From assembly GCA_964242625.1 (NCBI GenBank), contig CAXTAO010000001.1:62001-126000 (forward strand): a DNA stretch of 64,000 bases, in the 5' to 3' direction. This stretch comes from JASLDZ01 sp964242625 (lineage in GTDB: Bacteria > Pseudomonadota > Alphaproteobacteria > Caulobacterales > Caulobacteraceae). Shown here one piece after another: positions 1-7,928 of the stretch. The notes beneath the pieces are model-generated. The model saw only the letters and a program-made list of their open reading frames with translations. It had not been told where the DNA came from and made no database searches. Made by a program: the position numbers and the translations under genes. Each line of letters opens with the position of its first letter. Position 1 is the first letter of the stretch.

Positions 1-599
1 ACGCCGCCGAGCGTGTCGGCGCGCCAGCCCGCGGCCGCGAGGCGCGTTGGGGCGAGGCGCAGGTCCGCCCGCTTCAGGGCGCCCCCGAGGACCGCCGCGT
101 CGACCGCCGCCTCAATCATGCCCTGCGGCGCGTGGACCCGCACGCGGCCGTCCAGGACGTCGACGTCCGGGGCAGGCCCGCCCCCCGGAGGCGCGCGGCG
201 CGCGTCGTCCACCAGCGGCTGCAGCGCGCCGAGGTCGAGGCGTCGACCGTCCCAGCGGACGTCGAGGCGCGGCCGCACCAGCCTAAGACGCGTCAGCCGG
301 GGCGCGACCAGCCCCGTCGGCGGCGCGAACTCGGCGCGGAAATGCTCCACCACGAGCGCCGGCGCTCCTGGCGGTCCCAACCGCAGCGAGCCTTCCACCG
401 CGCGGGCGTCGAGCCGCGTCAGCGTCACCGCGGCGGGCACGCCAAGCCGTCGAAGGTAGTCGACCGCCCAGCGCGCGCCCAGCGTGTTGCGTTCCGCCCA
501 CAGCGTCGCGAGCCCGATCCCCGCCAAGAGGGCGCAGACCGCGGCGCCCGCCGCCAGCCGTCGGCGCATGCGAGGGAGGGGAGCGCCGGGAGCGGCCAT
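1..599 (-). CDS. AsmA/YdbH-like envelope protein, N-terminal part (cut by window edge)
   Basis: Reading the minus strand from an ATG at 599 gives 199 codons without a stop, running off the left edge. The product has an Arg-rich start, one hydrophobic N-terminal segment (about residues 15-33, signal anchor), then alternating beta-rich text with repeated 'RLDLGALQ'-type strands. That resembles the start of AsmA-like/YdbH-family proteins, which bridge inner and outer membrane. AGGGAGG lies only one base before this ATG; a second in-frame ATG at 569 has no Shine-Dalgarno. It diverges from dgoK. The family call rests on overall style and the N-terminal anchor only, so it is tentative; the open frame itself is clear. 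Confidence 0.5.
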   Translation of the reverse strand, partial: MAAPGAPLPRMRRRLAAGAAVCALLAGIGLATLWAERNTLGARWAVDYLRRLGVPAAVTLTRLDARAVEGSLRLGPPGAPALVVEHFRAEFAPPTGLVAPRLTRLRLVRPRLDVRWDGRRLDLGALQPLVDDARRAPPGGGPAPDVDVLDGRVRVHAPQGMIEAAVDAAVLGGALKRADLRLAPTRLAAAGWRADTLGG

Positions 600-720
600 G
601 CCTCCCTGTGGCGAGGCGCGCCGACCGGCGCAATCGGCAGGTGGTCGCGCCGCCCCGCGGTTGGCGCCGCGTCGCTGGCGTGGCTGATGGCGCGCGACGT
701 CTGTGCGGAGATGGGTCGGG

Positions 721-1680
721 ATGACGGAAACGACGCACGCGGGCGGGTTCCTCGCCATCGACTGGGGCACGACGCGACTGCGCGCCTGGGTGGTCGACGG
801 CGCGGGCCGCGCGGGAGCGCGGCGCGACTTCGATCTCGGCGTCGGCCGTCTCGCCCCCGGCGAAGCGGCCGAGCGCTTCCGCGCGGAGGTGCGGCCGGCG
901 CTCGGCGCCGAGCGCCTGCCCGTCTTGATGGCGGGCATGATCGGCTCGACCCTCGGCTGGCGCGAGGCCCCCTACCTCGACTGCCCGGTCGACGCGGCCG
1001 CCCTGGCGCGAGGGCTCCTGCGCATCCCCGGAGAGCCTGCGCCCACAGCCATCGCGCCCGGCCTGCGCTGCCGCCGCCCCGACCTGGACGCCCCCGACGT
1101 GATGCGCGGCGAGGAGGTGCAGGTCATGGGCTGGCTCGCCCTCGACCCGGCGCGCGGCCACGGGCGTCGGCTCGTCTGCCATCCCGGCACCCACGCCAAG
1201 TGGGTGGATGTGGAGGACGGGCGCGTGGTCCGCTTCCTCACCAGCATGACCGGCGAGCTGTACGAGCTCCTCACGACGCGCAGCACGCTGCGCGGCGACC
1301 CCGCGCTCGCCCCGCCTGGCCCGGAGGCGGCCGACGCGGCTTTCGATCGAGGGGTGGACGCCGCGGGCGACGGCGCGGGCGCGCTGTCGCGCCTCTTTAC
1401 CGCCCGCTCCCTCGTGGTGGGCGGCGGCATGGACCGGGCGCTTGCCCCCGCCTATCTGTCAGGGCTCCTGATCGGCGCGGACGTCGCGGCGAGCCCCGCG
1501 GCGCTGGGCTTCGGCGCGCAGACGGAGGTGGCGCTCGTCGGCGCGCCCGCGCTCACCCGCCTCTACGCCCGTGCGCTCGGTCGCCATGACGTGCGCACGA
1601 CCGAAACGGAGGGGGACGCCGCGGTGCTGGCCGGTCTCGTCGCCCTCCACGCCGCCGTTCAGCAAGGACCCGACGCATGA
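721..1680 (+). CDS. dgoK: 2-dehydro-3-deoxygalactonokinase
   Basis: This 319-aa sugar kinase phosphorylates 2-keto-3-deoxy-D-galactonate on O6 in the De Ley-Doudoroff galactose/galactonate pathway. The N-terminus carries the actin-fold phosphate-1 motif (AIDWGTTRLRAW), and the 'CHPGTHAKWV' block matches the DgoK family. An in-frame GTG at 703 would add six residues; the ATG at 721 is preferred because the family begins just before the WGTT motif. The stop overlaps the dgoA start by 4 bp (ATGA), so the two are translationally coupled. Acts in the cytoplasm; product goes to the next enzyme. Confident. Confidence 0.93.
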   Translation: MTETTHAGGFLAIDWGTTRLRAWVVDGAGRAGARRDFDLGVGRLAPGEAAERFRAEVRPALGAERLPVLMAGMIGSTLGWREAPYLDCPVDAAALARGLLRIPGEPAPTAIAPGLRCRRPDLDAPDVMRGEEVQVMGWLALDPARGHGRRLVCHPGTHAKWVDVEDGRVVRFLTSMTGELYELLTTRSTLRGDPALAPPGPEAADAAFDRGVDAAGDGAGALSRLFTARSLVVGGGMDRALAPAYLSGLLIGADVAASPAALGFGAQTEVALVGAPALTRLYARALGRHDVRTTETEGDAAVLAGLVALHAAVQQGPDA

Positions 1681-2303
1681 CCCTCGACGACGCCCTGGCC
1701 GAAGCGCCCATCGTCGCCATCATCCGCGGCGTCCAGCCCGACGAGGCGGTCGCCGTGGGCGAGGCGCTGGTCGCCGCCGGAGTGCGAGTGATCGAGACGC
1801 CGCTGAACTCGCCCGACCCGTTCACTTCCATCCGCCGGCTCGCCGAAGCGCTGGGCGACCGCGCGGTGGTGGGGGCGGGCACGGTCCTCAGCCCCGAGGC
1901 GGTGGAGCGCGTGGTCGACGCGGGCGGCCGCATCGTGGTCTCGCCCGACACGCGGCCGGAGGTGATCGCGCGCACGGTCGAGCGGGGCCTGGACTCGCTG
2001 CCGGGCTTCGGCACCGCTTCCGAGGCGTTCCGCGCCTACGACGCGGGCGCACGGCGACTGAAGCTCTTCCCCGCCGCCACCTACGGCGCGGGCCACGTCG
2101 CGGCGCTCCGCGCCGTCCTGCCGGCGGACGCGCAGGTGCTGGCGGTGGGCGGGATCGGGCCCGCGCAGATGGCCGAGTGGTGGGCCGCCGGGTGCCGCGG
2201 CTTCGGCCTGGGGAGCGACCTCTACAAGCCGGGCCGCCCTCCAGAGGAGGTCGGCCGCCGCGCCCGGGACGCGGTGGCCGCCGCGCGCGCGCTCGCCCGC
2301 TGA
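1677..2303 (+). CDS. dgoA: 2-dehydro-3-deoxy-6-phosphogalactonate aldolase
   Basis: A 208-aa class I KDPGal/KDPG aldolase that splits 2-keto-3-deoxy-6-phosphogalactonate into pyruvate and glyceraldehyde-3-phosphate. Family landmarks are the opening 'PIVAIIRG', the catalytic Glu in 'VIETPLNSPDP', the 'GAGTVL' loop and the Schiff-base lysine in 'RLKLFPA'. The 'ETPLNSP' wording is characteristic of the galactonate enzyme rather than the Eda gluconate enzyme. Length is normal. Coupled to dgoK by a 4-bp overlap; no dehydratase or galactose dehydrogenase is in the window, so the rest of the pathway must lie elsewhere. Confidence 0.93.
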   Translation: MTLDDALAEAPIVAIIRGVQPDEAVAVGEALVAAGVRVIETPLNSPDPFTSIRRLAEALGDRAVVGAGTVLSPEAVERVVDAGGRIVVSPDTRPEVIARTVERGLDSLPGFGTASEAFRAYDAGARRLKLFPAATYGAGHVAALRAVLPADAQVLAVGGIGPAQMAEWWAAGCRGFGLGSDLYKPGRPPEEVGRRARDAVAAARALAR

Positions 2304-2318
2304 GGCGGTTGCGGACGC

Positions 2319-3548
2319 TCACCCGGCGAGGAGCGCCCTCATGGGCGTGGCGGGGTCGGCCAGGCGCACGGGATCGACCGGGACGGCGCGGGCGATCAGC
2401 TGGCGCGCGGCCATGAATTCGGCGGGGGCGTTCACCGCCTCCGCCGCGCGCACCGCACCCCGGTGCAGGTGGAAGACGGCGAAGGCGCGCGCGGCGGGAT
2501 CGCCCCTCACGACCCGCGCGTCGCAATCCAGCGGCAGGCCCGCGATCTGCAGCTTGATGTCGTACTGATCCGACCAGAACCAGGGCGTCTCGACGGGCGG
2601 GGCGGGGCGGCCCGTGAGCGCAGCGGCGACCTGCTTGGCCTGTTCCAGCGCATTGGGCACGCTCTCCAGCCGGTGCGAGCGGCCGTACTGGGGCAGGGGG
2701 CGCCGCGTCACGTCGCCGATCGCCCACACGTCCGGATGCGAAGTTCGGGCGTGCGCGTCGACCACCACGCCGTCGTCGCAGGCGAGCCCGGCGGCGCGCG
2801 CCAGCTCGTCGTTGGGCTGGGCGCCCACGCCCACCAGCACTGCATCGGCGCCGAACGTCCGGCCGTCAGCGAGGCGGACGGCCGCGACGCGTCCGTCCTC
2901 CCCGTCGATCGCCACCACCTGCGCGCCGAGCTCGACCCGCACGCCGTGCGCCCGGTGCTCGGCGGTGAAGAAGGCGGACAGCTCCTCACAGGCCACCCGT
3001 GCGAGGAGGCGGGGCTCGCGCTCGAGGATCACCGCCTCGGCGCCTAGCGCGCGCGCGCTGGCCGCCGCCTCCAGCCCGACGTAGCCGCCGCCCACCACCA
3101 CCAGCCGCCGGCCGGGGCCGAGCGCGACGCGCAGCGCCTCCGCATCGCGCACGTCGCGCAGGGAGAACACGCCGTAGAGGTCGGCCCCCGGCGCGGGCAG
3201 CGGCCGAGCCCGCGCGCCCGTGGCCAGGATCAGCCGGTCGAAACCGATCTCGCCGCCCGGTTCGACCAGGAGGGTGCGGCGCTCAAGCTCCAGCCCCGTC
3301 ACGCGCACGCCCAGCCGCAGGTCGACGTCGTTGGCGGGGTACCAGCCCTCGGGCTTGAGCAGGAGGCCGTCGCCGTCGATCTCGCCCTTCAGCCACCCCT
3401 TGGACAGCGGCGGGCGTTGGTACGGAGCCGACGTCTCCGCGCCGAGCAGGCTGAGGCGATCCGTCGAGCCGGCTTGTCGCAGGAAGATGGCCGCCGACCC
3501 GCCTGCGTGGCCCGCGCCGACGATCACGATGTGGGGACGGGAGGACAA
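2319..3548 (-). CDS. FAD-dependent NAD(P)H:ferredoxin reductase-type oxidoreductase
   Basis: A 409-aa two-dinucleotide-fold flavoprotein like rhodocoxin/putidaredoxin reductases that pass electrons from NAD(P)H to a ferredoxin. Visible: FAD-binding 'IVGAGHAGGSAA' at the N-terminus, 'ILATGARARPLP', the NAD(P)H fold 'VVGGGYVGLEAAASA', 'VGVGAQPNDELA', the second FAD motif 'VWAIGDV', and the C-terminal reductase-C domain. The start appears to be TTG at 3548 with GGAG nine bases upstream; the next usable starts would remove the FAD fold. No ferredoxin or P450 is adjacent, so its partner is unknown. It diverges from the TBDT gene, so the palindromes between them could serve both. Confidence 0.85.
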   Translation of the reverse strand: MSSRPHIVIVGAGHAGGSAAIFLRQAGSTDRLSLLGAETSAPYQRPPLSKGWLKGEIDGDGLLLKPEGWYPANDVDLRLGVRVTGLELERRTLLVEPGGEIGFDRLILATGARARPLPAPGADLYGVFSLRDVRDAEALRVALGPGRRLVVVGGGYVGLEAAASARALGAEAVILEREPRLLARVACEELSAFFTAEHRAHGVRVELGAQVVAIDGEDGRVAAVRLADGRTFGADAVLVGVGAQPNDELARAAGLACDDGVVVDAHARTSHPDVWAIGDVTRRPLPQYGRSHRLESVPNALEQAKQVAAALTGRPAPPVETPWFWSDQYDIKLQIAGLPLDCDARVVRGDPAARAFAVFHLHRGAVRAAEAVNAPAEFMAARQLIARAVPVDPVRLADPATPMRALLAG

Positions 3549-3715
3549 AGGTCACAGCTCCGCGGGGCGCGAAAAGGCTCCTAGGCCATGCGCTCCCGTC
3601 GGCGAAGACGAACCCGCCAGCGGTCCGATTTGGGACTGCCTATACGAAAGTCTGTTTCCGAATGGATGCAGGGTGCGACGGTTTGGCGCGAGCTTCGGCG
3701 CCTTAGCCTCAGTGT

Positions 3716-3727
3716 GGAACCGGTTCC
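3716..3727. promoter_or_regulatory. Perfect 12-bp palindrome, candidate repressor operator
   Basis: GGAACCGGTTCC is an exact palindrome with a central CG. The AACCGGTT core is the shape bound by many LacI-family repressors. It lies 117 bp before the TBDT start codon and seven bases from a second palindrome. Regulator not in the window. Confidence 0.5.
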
Positions 3728-3734
3728 TGCGCGT

Positions 3735-3748
3735 TGACAGCGCTGCCA
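3735..3748. promoter_or_regulatory. 14-bp near-palindrome, candidate LacI-type operator overlapping a TTGACA box
   Basis: TGACAGCGCTGCCA is palindromic with one mismatch between half-sites (TGACAGC against TGGCAGC) around a GCGC centre, a format used by LacI-family regulators of carbohydrate TBDT genes in Caulobacter and Xanthomonas. It overlaps TTGACA at 3734-3739, a possible -35 box, so repressor binding would block RNA polymerase. A matching -10 is not obvious. Confidence 0.5.
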
Positions 3749-3790
3749 TTCATGCGACCCTGACACAAAGCGGTCTTGAACCGCCACAAA

Positions 3791-3828
3791 CGACTTCGGT
3801 CGAAAACAAAAGACGCCGCATTGCGGCG
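3791..3828 (+). other. Two short hairpins in the TBDT 5' leader
   Basis: First, 3791-3802 can fold as CGAC-TTCG-GTCG, i.e. a C(UUCG)G tetraloop, flanked by A-rich sequence. Second, 3814-3828 is a perfect 7-bp inverted repeat (CGCCGCA/TGCGGCG, one base between), ending three bases before the purine-rich ribosome binding site. They could stabilise the leader RNA or limit ribosome access; the second could also be a protein site in DNA. Confidence 0.4.
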
Positions 3829-3844
3829 ATCGGGGGAGGTTTAC

Positions 3845-6800
3845 GTGACGGGCTTCAAGCTCTCGACCACGCTTGCGCGTTCGGCGTCTCGCGCCGCGAT
3901 TGCGGCTGTGCTGCTGGCTCCTGGCGCCGCCTGGGCGCAGGCCTCCAGCCTGCCGACCAACAGTCCGCAGCAGGGCACGCCCGCGGCCCCGACGGTCACC
4001 GCTCAGCCGCCGCAGTCCGCGCCCGAAGGCGGGGCCATCGCCACCAACGCCCAGCCGGACGCGCCGGCCGATCAGGTCGCCAACGAGATCGTGGTGACGG
4101 GCGTGCGCGCCAGCCTTGAGCGCTCCATCGCCATCAAGCGCGACTCGTTCGGCATCGTGGACGCCATCTCCGCCGAGGACATCGGCAAGTTCCCCGACAC
4201 CAACCTCGCCGAGTCGCTGCAGCGCATCACCGGCGTGTCGATTGATCGGGTGAACGGCGAAGGCTCGACCGTCACCGTCCGCGGCTTCGGGGCCGACTAC
4301 AATCTCGTCACCCTGAACGGGCGCACTCTGGCGTCGTCCTACGACCAGGCGGTCGGCGGCGACGTCAACGGCGACGGCGCCCAGGGCTTCGGCCGCTCGT
4401 TCGACTTCTCAAACATCGCCACCGAGGGCGTGAAGACGCTGGAGGTCTACAAGACCGGCCGCGCGGCGGTGCCCTCCGGCGGCATCGGCGCCACGATCAA
4501 CGTCGTGACCCGCCGCCCGCTCGACTCGAACCAGTCGGGCTTCAACGGCAGCCTGGGCGTCAAGGCCGACTACGACCAGAGCGCCAGCGACTGCGAACAC
4601 TGCGGATCGCAGGTGACGCCCGACACTACGGGCTATCTCAGCTGGGCCAACGACAACCACACCATCGGCGGCGCCATCTTCGCCAGCTATTCGCAGCGAC
4701 ACTTCTCCGTGCCGAGCGCCAACTCGCAGGACTGGAACGTCCGTACGATCGAGGACTTCGTCAATCCGGCGAACGGGCTGGTCAACGGCAGCACCCAACT
4801 CAAGAATACGCCGCCCGCGGGCACGCTGGTGTCGTTCCCCAACGACAGCCGCTACAGCTTCTCCGACGACGAGTACGAGCGTTTCAACACGCAGGGCGTG
4901 TTTCAATTCAAGCCGATCGAGAGCGTCACCGTGACGGTCGACGGCTTGTACGTGCGCAACTCGCAGGAGGAGCGCCGCTCGGACAACTCCAACTGGTTCA
5001 ACCGTCCGTTCGGCCAGGTCACCTTCGACGCGCCGACCGACGGCGTCGCCAGCACGACCTTTCTGCAGGAGAACATCGGCGGCGTTAAGGACAACGACTA
5101 CGAGAACCAGGACCGCGGTCAGCTCAACGAGCTGCAGGATTACGGGCTGAACGCCAAGTGGCAGGCGCGCGACAACCTGACACTGAGCTTCGACGGGCAC
5201 TACAGCAAGTCGTCGGTGACGCCGAACAACCCCAACGGAGCGAGCTCGACCACCGCGGGTCTCGCCGCCAACGTGGTGTCCGCGCATAGCCTCGACTTCA
5301 CCAACGGCCTGCCGCTCACCGACATCACCATCAACGACCAGCTGCAGGGCAACGGCAACGGCATACTGGATCTGGGCGACGTGGGCACCAACCACGGCCG
5401 CCAGTTCTACTCGTCGCAATCGCAGGAGCTGCAGGAGTACCGCTTCGACGGCGACTGGAACCTCGGCGAAGGCAGCCACCTGACCTTCGGCGCCGACTAT
5501 CGCGACAGCCGGACCCGTGCGCGCTTCATCGCCACCGACCAGACGCTGGGCGACTGGGGGGTGACCGACGGCGGCACCGTGGCCAAGGTGGCGGGCGACC
5601 TCGTCAACGAGTTCTGCATCACCTGCAAATTCAGCGACCTGGGCGCGTCGACGACCCCGCCCAACGGCGTGTCGTTCCGCGGCGACCCCACCTCGATCTA
5701 CAATGCACTCAGCAACTACTACCTGGGCCTCGGTCACACGATCAACACGACCAGCGACACCAACAACGTGGTCGAGGAGAAGATCGCGGCGGTCTATAGC
5801 CAGCTGCAGTGGAAGGGCGAGCTCTACGGGCATCGCGCGGCGGTGGTCGCCGGCGTCCGCTACGAGTACACCGACACCGCGGCCCGCTCGCTGTTGCGGG
5901 TGCCCAACGCGATCATCTGGCAGGCCGACAACGACTTCAACGTTTCGCTGGCGTCCAACACGTCGGCGGTGACCGGCCACGGTCATTACGACAACATCCT
6001 GCCGTCGATCGACTTCCAGGTCGACCTCAAGAAGAACTTGATCTTCCGCGCGTCGGCCAGCCGCACGATCGCGCGCACTCAGTACAACAACCTGTTCTCC
6101 AATACTTCGGTCGGCACACCGCCGCGACCGACCGCGATCGGCGGCATCGCCACCGCGTCGGAAGGCAACACTCAGCTCCTGCCGCTCACCTCAAACAACT
6201 TCGACGTTTCGCTGGAGTGGTACTACAAGAAGGACAGCTATCTCTCGGTCGGCTTCTTCGACAAGCGCGTCGACAACTTCGTCGGCACGGGCAGCTCGAC
6301 GGGCCCGCTGTTCGGCCTGAAAGACGCCAGCTCCGGCGCGGCGGGCACCCGGTCGGGCACCGCCAAGCAGCAGCTGACCAACATCGGCGCCGACATCACC
6401 GACGTGAACCTGTTCACGCTGAGCGCGCTGATCCAGCAGAACAACGGCAACGCCGCTGCGGCCTTGGCTCAGTTCCAGTCGCACTACAACGCGGGCACCC
6501 GCTCGCTCGACCAGGCCTTCGTCAACTCCGAGCTGGCCGCGGTCGACCTGACGGGCAATCCTGAAGACCCGCTGTTCAACTTCCTGATCAGCCAGCCGGT
6601 TAACAACAAGTCGGCCCAGATCTATGGCTTCGAGTTCGCCGGCCAGCACTTCTTCGGTGATAGCGGCTTCGGCATCGGCGCAAGCTACACCCACGTCGAC
6701 GGCGACATCAGCTTCAACAACGCCGGCGACCCGGGCACGGGCCAGTTCGCCCTGACCGGCCTCAGCGACACGGCGAGCGCCACGCTGATCTACGACAAGC

Positions 6801-7072
6801 ACGGGCTGTCGGGCCGTCTCGCCTACAACTGGCGCGACAGCTTCCTGCAGAGCCTGAACCGCGGCTCCTACCTCAACCCCGTGTACGTCGCGCCGTACGG
6901 CACGCTCGACGCCAACATCAGCTACGACATCACCCCTCACTTGGCGGTGTCGATCGAGGCGCTGAACCTCACCAACGAGAGCTACCGCACCTACGCGCGC
7001 GACGAGGTTGACTTCTGGCAGTACCAGGAGCTGCAGCGACGCTTCCTGGTGGGCCTGCGCTACCGCTTCTGA
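3845..7072 (+). CDS. TonB-dependent receptor, large Xanthomonas/Caulobacter type
   Basis: An outer-membrane active transporter of 1075 aa. Starting at GTG 3845 (GGGAGG five bases upstream) gives a clean signal peptide ending in 'AWAQ', then a Pro/Gln-rich linker and a TonB-box-like 'EIVVTG'. The plug follows ('DAISAEDIGKFPDTNLAESLQRITGVSIDR', 'VRGFGADYNLVTLNGR'), then a long beta-barrel ending in aromatic 'RYRF'. The plug wording matches the TonB-Xanth-Caul subfamily, associated with sugar uptake in these genera. An upstream TTG at 3776 would place 23 charged residues before the signal peptide, so it was rejected. SapC, cupin and halogenase genes follow on the same strand. Substrate unknown; adjacent dgoKA hints at a sugar acid or galactoside, as inference only. 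Confidence 0.95.
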   Translation: MTGFKLSTTLARSASRAAIAAVLLAPGAAWAQASSLPTNSPQQGTPAAPTVTAQPPQSAPEGGAIATNAQPDAPADQVANEIVVTGVRASLERSIAIKRDSFGIVDAISAEDIGKFPDTNLAESLQRITGVSIDRVNGEGSTVTVRGFGADYNLVTLNGRTLASSYDQAVGGDVNGDGAQGFGRSFDFSNIATEGVKTLEVYKTGRAAVPSGGIGATINVVTRRPLDSNQSGFNGSLGVKADYDQSASDCEHCGSQVTPDTTGYLSWANDNHTIGGAIFASYSQRHFSVPSANSQDWNVRTIEDFVNPANGLVNGSTQLKNTPPAGTLVSFPNDSRYSFSDDEYERFNTQGVFQFKPIESVTVTVDGLYVRNSQEERRSDNSNWFNRPFGQVTFDAPTDGVASTTFLQENIGGVKDNDYENQDRGQLNELQDYGLNAKWQARDNLTLSFDGHYSKSSVTPNNPNGASSTTAGLAANVVSAHSLDFTNGLPLTDITINDQLQGNGNGILDLGDVGTNHGRQFYSSQSQELQEYRFDGDWNLGEGSHLTFGADYRDSRTRARFIATDQTLGDWGVTDGGTVAKVAGDLVNEFCITCKFSDLGASTTPPNGVSFRGDPTSIYNALSNYYLGLGHTINTTSDTNNVVEEKIAAVYSQLQWKGELYGHRAAVVAGVRYEYTDTAARSLLRVPNAIIWQADNDFNVSLASNTSAVTGHGHYDNILPSIDFQVDLKKNLIFRASASRTIARTQYNNLFSNTSVGTPPRPTAIGGIATASEGNTQLLPLTSNNFDVSLEWYYKKDSYLSVGFFDKRVDNFVGTGSSTGPLFGLKDASSGAAGTRSGTAKQQLTNIGADITDVNLFTLSALIQQNNGNAAAALAQFQSHYNAGTRSLDQAFVNSELAAVDLTGNPEDPLFNFLISQPVNNKSAQIYGFEFAGQHFFGDSGFGIGASYTHVDGDISFNNAGDPGTGQFALTGLSDTASATLIYDKHGLSGRLAYNWRDSFLQSLNRGSYLNPVYVAPYGTLDANISYDITPHLAVSIEALNLTNESYRTYARDEVDFWQYQELQRRFLVGLRYRF

Positions 7073-7085
7073 TCGTGGGCTGCGG

Positions 7086-7151
7086 CGCCCCTCGCGGGGC
7101 GTCGTTTGCCGCATTGAGCGGGCGGGGACGTGGCGCTAAGCCCGTCCCCGC
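7086..7151 (+). terminator. Two hairpins after the TBDT gene, candidate attenuator/partial terminator
   Basis: CGCCCC/GGGGCG (7086-7091 with 7096-7101, loop TCGC) is followed by TCGTTTG, resembling a weak intrinsic terminator 13 bases after the TBDT stop. A second, perfect 9-bp stem pairs 7122-7130 (GCGGGGACG) with 7143-7151, with GCTAAG in its loop. A leaky stop here would give high receptor and lower SapC/halogenase expression. Confidence 0.4.
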
Positions 7152-7184
7152 GTCTCTGTCTGTCCGGTGCAAGGTGGAGTTCCC

Positions 7185-7928
7185 GTGCGGCGCCTTGAGG
7201 TCCTGAACAACGTCGACCACCACGGTTGCAGGATCCGGCTGGGCCATGGGGCCGCGTGGGGCGACGCGGTCAACCTCGTGCTGGTGTTCCCCACCGAATA
7301 CGAGGAGCTGCAGCGCGAATACCCGATCCTGATCCGCCAGGAGCCGGGCGGCGGGTGGCACACCGCCGCCATGCTGGGTCTGGACCGCGACGAGAACCTG
7401 TTCATCGACGGCGACGAGTGGCGTGCGCGCTACGTGCCGGCCGCGCGCAGGATGGCGCCGTTCAAGCTCGCCTACCTCGACGTGGCGCCAGGGGAAGCCG
7501 CGCCGGACCCGGTGATCCAGATCGATCTCGACCACCCGCGGGTGACGCACGGCGACGGCGCGCCGCTCTTCCTTGAACATGGCGGCCACGCTCCCTTTCT
7601 GCAGGGCGCGATGCGCATGCTGCAATCGATCCAGGCGGGTCTGGAGCTCGCACCCCCCATGTTCGCCGCCTTCGAGCGCCACGGGCTGATCGAGCCGGCG
7701 CGGCTGGAGATCAGCCTGGACGCCGACACCCGATACGACGTGCCGGACGTGTTCACGATCAACGCCGCGCGGCTGGCGACGCTTCCGGGACCCGCGCTGG
7801 CGGAGCTTTCGCGTGCGGGGTTCCTGCGGCTGGCGGTGATGATCTCGGCCTCGCTCGGCAACGTGCCCCACCTGATCGAACTGAAGAACCGCGCCCGAGC
7901 GTCCGCGGCCAGGGGCGGATCGGCGTGA
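7185..7928 (+). CDS. SapC family protein
   Basis: A 247-aa SapC-like protein. The family is named after a Campylobacter S-layer locus gene, but biochemical function in TBDT clusters is unknown. Visible family features are the N-terminal 'VNLVLVFPTEYEELQREYPI' region, 'MLGLDRDENLF', 'FIDGDEW' and the C-terminal 'LSRAGFLRLAVMISASLGNV'. The start is GTG 7185 with GGTGGAG five bases upstream; an in-frame GTG at 7167 lies before the ribosome binding site. No signal peptide. Its stop overlaps the next start (GTGA), so SapC, cupin and halogenase form one coupled unit. Confidence 0.88.
   Translation: MRRLEVLNNVDHHGCRIRLGHGAAWGDAVNLVLVFPTEYEELQREYPILIRQEPGGGWHTAAMLGLDRDENLFIDGDEWRARYVPAARRMAPFKLAYLDVAPGEAAPDPVIQIDLDHPRVTHGDGAPLFLEHGGHAPFLQGAMRMLQSIQAGLELAPPMFAAFERHGLIEPARLEISLDADTRYDVPDVFTINAARLATLPGPALAELSRAGFLRLAVMISASLGNVPHLIELKNRARASAARGGSA

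Noticed and set aside
132..1589. Long plus-strand frame (485 codons)
   Set aside because: Arg/Pro/Gly-rich text typical of a shadow in high-GC DNA; overlaps the YdbH-like gene and dgoK, both of which have sensible protein sequence.
4409..5986. 525-codon minus-strand frame opposite the first TonB-dependent receptor
   Set aside because: Mirror of the receptor's codon pattern, with Val/Arg/Ala repeats and no domain; a shadow.
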